Part shown: piece by piece, positions 22,001 through 24,226 of the stretch
Layout of the letters: the number at the start of each line of letters is the position of its first letter
Numbering within the stretch: position 1 is the stretch's first letter
Source: DASWJQ01 sp036397095
GTDB taxonomy: Bacteria > Chloroflexota > Anaerolineae > Anaerolineales > E44-bin32
Length of the DNA stretch: 24,226 nucleotides
Direction: 5' to 3'
NCBI GenBank assembly: GCA_036397095.1
Contig: DASWJQ010000040.1
Coordinates: 1 to 24,226 of the forward strand
The notes under the pieces: generated by a model
What the model saw: only the letters and a program-made list of their open reading frames with translations
What the model was told of the DNA's origin: nothing
The model's database searches: none
Program-made: the position numbers and the translations under genes

Positions 22001-24226
22001 CGAAGGCATCGTGGGCTATGCGTCGCCGGCCCTCACAACCGTCCTGGGCTTTCTACCGGAGCAGGTCGTCGGAGTGAGTGTTTTCGATCAAATCCACCCG
22101 GCGGATGTCTCGGAACTTCTCGGATCATTCCATCAACTGGTTGACAAGGAAGAGGATGGCTTCAAGGCCGAAATCCGGATGCTGGCTGCCGATGGCGAGT
22201 TCCATGACCTGGAGGTCGTCGCCAGCAACAGGCTCGATGATCCTGCCGTCGGCGGTGTTGTGTTCAACACGCGTGATGTCTCCCAACGCCGGCGGCACGA
22301 GCGTGAGCAGGAGTCGATTGTCCAGACGTCGGCGGCGTTGCGCGAGGCCGCCAGTCGTGAAGACATGCCCCCGATCATTCTTCGCCAAGCGATGGAGCTG
22401 CTCGAGGCGGGCGGCGGGGCGATCGTCAACCTGGACGATGACCGCCGCCTGCTGAATGTGGAACTGGCGGCCGGCAGCTGGGGCCCCACTGTCGATCTTG
22501 ATTTATCGCAAGCCAATGTGATCGATTGGGAGCTTTACAACCACGGAAAGACCTACCTCCACGATGATGTCCGGCTTGATCCCAATTTCTTGGGCAGTGA
22601 CTTGCTGGGCGAGGACACTGCGGCGGCTGGTGTGCCACTCATCTCCTCCGACGGGGCGCTGGGCACGCTCTGGCTGGGCCGCAACCGGCCGTTTCGGGAG
22701 GACGAAGTCAGGATCTTGCGGGCAATTGCCGATATGGCCGGCAATGCCATGCGCCGGGCATCGCTCCACGAAGAGACGCAGAACTACGCTAACCAGATGG
22801 CAACTGTAAGCCTATTGGGCCAGCAGCTGGGGCAGGTGTTGGATGTCGGCCTGGTTTACCATCAACTGGCCGCCGCTTGCCAGGATTTGCTGCCGGACAT
22901 CCATGTGGTTCTGCTGGCTCGCTACGAGGCTGAGGGGAAGCAGTTCCACCTGGTCCATGGACTGGAGGCGGGCTCTCCGATCGATGTCAGCCAGGCGCCG
23001 CCTGTGCCGTTGGAGGGGCCGGGCTTGGGAGGCCAGAGTGAAGTTCTGTGGACGAAACAACCTTACATCTTGAACGATTTTGAAAGTTTGCATGACCGCC
23101 GGCCCGACGCCCGCAGGGGCGAAGGGCCCCACCCGATGAGCGGACTGTTCGTGCCGATGGTCGTTCGGGGCGAAGTGATCGGTGTCCTGCAACTTCAGTC
23201 GCTCGACAAGAATCGGTTCAAGGAGCGTGACGCTCGCTTAATGACCCTGGTGGCCAACACTGCGGCGGTCGCCATCTCCAACGCCGATCTGTTCATGGAG
23301 ACCCGGCGGCGTGTTGATCAACTGGCCTCCGTCGCCTCGTTGGGCCAGGCCCTGGGCGACAGTATGGACATCCAGCTGATCTTCCCCCGACTGGCAGAGG
23401 CGGTCGAATCGATGCTGGGAGATATCAGTACGGTCATCATCTCGCGCTTCGATCGAAGCCAACGGCAGCTCATTTGCTCCTACCTTCGCCAGGACGGCGA
23501 GACGGTCGATGTCAACGAATTGCCCGCCATCCCGCTCGAGCCGCCAGGGCGGGGAACCCAGAGTGAAGTCGTGCATACGGCGGCTCCGGTAATCATTGGC
23601 GATCTGCCCACCCGGCTCGAGGCAGTCAAGACCAACATCGTCGTTGGCTCGCCTGGTCCGTCGGCACAGTCGGCGCTGCTGGTTCCGATGATGGCCCGCG
23701 GGGAGGTCATCGGTGTCTTGCAGGCCCAAAGCTACACGCCGGACCGCTTTGCCGTCGGTGATGTCGACCTGCTTGCGCTCTTGGCCAATACGGCGGCGGT
23801 GGCAATCTACAACGCCGATCTCTTCTTCGAATCGCAAGCGACCAATGTCGAATTGGCCCTGGCCTACGACACCACCCTGGAAGGTTGGGCCAAAGCGCTC
23901 GAGCTGCGGGACAAGGAAACCGAAGGGCATTCCCGCCGCGTGACTGACCTGACCGTACGGCTGGCCGCGGCCATGGGAGTGGCAGCCGAAGACCTGATCC
24001 ATATCCGCCGCGGTGCCCTGCTGCACGACATTGGCAAGATGGGCATTCCCGACAGCATTCTGCTCAAGCCCGGCCCGCTGGACGACGCCGAGTGGCTAAT
24101 TATGCGCCGCCACCCGACCTACGCCCACGACTTGCTCGCGCCCATCCCCTATTTGCGCCTGGCGCTGGACATTCCGTACTGCCACCACGAGAAGTGGGAC
24201 GGGGCAGGCTACCCGCGCGGCCTGCG
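19017..24226 (+). CDS. Giant receiver/multi-PAS/multi-GAF/HD-GYP protein (3' truncated by window edge)
   Basis: The frame stays open from ATG 19017 to the right edge (1736 codons, no stop), so the end is missing. Order: receiver (about 18-140; LMIEDNPGDARL, phospho-acceptor Asp77 in VVLLDLTLPDSAG, Lys in YLVKG); PAS (about 160-280, with NRAWRRFAQENG and the LEYPCNSPDRERWYLM segment); PAS (292-405); GAF (416-570); PAS at about 591, 718, 843 and 978; GAF at about 1102, 1262 and 1437; HD-GYP from about 1610 with EGHSRRV, LLHDIGKMGIPDSILLKPG (His1670-Asp1671), MRRHP and HHEKWDGAGYP at the very edge. HD-GYP domains hydrolyse cyclic-di-GMP. No membrane helix is seen, so it should be cytoplasmic. 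TAAGGA lies 12 nt before the ATG. It follows the Rcp1-like gene by 35 bp. ATG 19068 is an alternative start just before the receiver. Confidence 0.9.
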   Translation, partial: MDRTTSKPKGNGVEALTMTRVLMIEDNPGDARLVRAYLDERHEMSPSGSHYQIEVVDSLAGAEIQFAGNEFDVVLLDLTLPDSAGLDTVRRMAALAVSTPIVVLSGQADTQVAVESLQAGAQDYLVKGLFDRDQLDRSIRHAIERWQTARQLEHSEWANRSILNSMDPNIAVVDEDGRISHTNRAWRRFAQENGLDPAAVSAGVDYLGPLRRAAAGGDELAQQALDGIEAVISGTQTSYVLEYPCNSPDRERWYLMRANTLELGRGAVILHIDLTDRRQMELALASQQAEIRTLVENSPEVIARYSPTGEHLYISPAIHKLTGHEPAEYVGSKASGIVPPERQDLWQEAIHSVAESGAERQIEFSHAVNGRRRTFRTNLVPERAADGSIASVLSVSHDVTDLVEAHEALRGREAVLEAVSFAAERFLASRDWRAVTPAILARLGLAAGACRSYLFENGWDGEGRRTAKQLFEWAERDDLALLPELGSRPFGYLEIGFERWQSVLAAGGTIEGPVAAFPPDEQEFLVLQAVQSLVVVPVFLGDDWWGFLGFDDCSHERHWDDAQVEALRTAAALLGAAIQRERAEQTLTFRERRFRALVENGWDGVAIADETGKVLYATESIRSLLGYELDDFLGQSGFELIHPDDRQRAAASYQRVTQGETGDGRLEVRLRRADGEWRWFNMVGTNLTDDPAVGGIVVNFHDITARRAAEAELAHRERLYRSTLENITDVVAILDKEGRSTYLSPSVLTLTGVAPEVLLGQSIYEYLHPDDVAAARLTIEQALAHEGEPTSIQFRLLHLEQGWIDVEAAGRAEHGPDGETRLLLTARDVTERHRMEAELRRERDLLGRIMETSPTGILMFGEDGCVTFANPQVEKILEVTQEEIRGRHYDDPAWGVLDLAGHDLPQEDMPVAAVFATGDARFDAPASVRHADGTMVFLTVNAAPVLDSDGGVFAVVANLHDISEFVRAKQAVEASEQRFRSLVQNNTDIITITDAEGIVGYASPALTTVLGFLPEQVVGVSVFDQIHPADVSELLGSFHQLVDKEEDGFKAEIRMLAADGEFHDLEVVASNRLDDPAVGGVVFNTRDVSQRRRHEREQESIVQTSAALREAASREDMPPIILRQAMELLEAGGGAIVNLDDDRRLLNVELAAGSWGPTVDLDLSQANVIDWELYNHGKTYLHDDVRLDPNFLGSDLLGEDTAAAGVPLISSDGALGTLWLGRNRPFREDEVRILRAIADMAGNAMRRASLHEETQNYANQMATVSLLGQQLGQVLDVGLVYHQLAAACQDLLPDIHVVLLARYEAEGKQFHLVHGLEAGSPIDVSQAPPVPLEGPGLGGQSEVLWTKQPYILNDFESLHDRRPDARRGEGPHPMSGLFVPMVVRGEVIGVLQLQSLDKNRFKERDARLMTLVANTAAVAISNADLFMETRRRVDQLASVASLGQALGDSMDIQLIFPRLAEAVESMLGDISTVIISRFDRSQRQLICSYLRQDGETVDVNELPAIPLEPPGRGTQSEVVHTAAPVIIGDLPTRLEAVKTNIVVGSPGPSAQSALLVPMMARGEVIGVLQAQSYTPDRFAVGDVDLLALLANTAAVAIYNADLFFESQATNVELALAYDTTLEGWAKALELRDKETEGHSRRVTDLTVRLAAAMGVAAEDLIHIRRGALLHDIGKMGIPDSILLKPGPLDDAEWLIMRRHPTYAHDLLAPIPYLRLALDIPYCHHEKWDGAGYPRGL

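Noticed and set aside
1..24226. CRISPR arrays, insertion sequences, prophage or toxin-antitoxin genes
   Set aside because: I saw no regularly spaced direct repeats, transposase, integrase or phage genes anywhere in the window.

Overview
The window is GC-rich bacterial chromosome with dense, mostly plus-strand genes, frequent GTG/TTG starts, 1-4 bp gene overlaps, and very large multi-sensor PAS/GAF signalling proteins. Together with an acyl-CoA dehydrogenase/ETF operon, a MaeB-type malic enzyme and a sulfotransferase/glycosyltransferase pair, this style fits a Chloroflexota (Anaerolineae-like) bacterium. That assignment is inference from gene style; there is no rRNA or other phylogenetic marker here.

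Left part (1-5119), central metabolism: the 3' part of an acyl-CoA dehydrogenase gene is followed by etfB and etfA. This is a fatty/organic-acid oxidation operon in which the dehydrogenase passes electrons to the ETF heterodimer. Next come malQ (4-alpha-glucanotransferase), an easily missed 30-residue cysteine-rich ORF (4515-4607), and a YfcE-type metallophosphoesterase.

Middle part (5120-10721): a sulfotransferase and a family-4-like glycosyltransferase form a two-gene unit, probably for a sulfated surface glycan or glycolipid. A tRNA-Arg(CCG) on the minus strand has a near-consensus promoter and a terminator-like hairpin. The roughly 310 bp gap after it holds two related palindromes in opposite orientation, a minus-strand terminator-like hairpin, a long near-perfect hairpin and a telomere-like repeat tract. 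The minus-strand malic enzyme/phosphotransacetylase-like fusion (maeB) ends inside that tract. The 543 bp gap upstream of maeB holds no convincing protein gene, but it contains a minus-strand promoter, a GNRA-capped hairpin and an intrinsic terminator in the right order to specify a small RNA of about 75-80 nt, or an attenuated maeB leader.

Right part (10722-24226), signal-transduction island: six consecutive plus-strand genes. They are a membrane GAF/PAS histidine kinase (HisKA_3 type) coupled by an ATGA overlap to a NarL/LuxR response regulator; an output-less receiver; a possible 39-residue coupling ORF; a second membrane kinase with an extracytoplasmic sensor, HAMP, GAF and PAS (Cph1-like core) coupled by ATGA to an Rcp1-like receiver; and a giant receiver-PAS-GAF-HD-GYP protein (more than 1736 residues) that runs off the right edge. 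The likely logic is two phosphorelay branches, one ending in transcription control and one in cyclic-di-GMP hydrolysis. Two 6-4-6 inverted repeats of similar composition precede the first kinase and the stand-alone receiver and are candidate operators.
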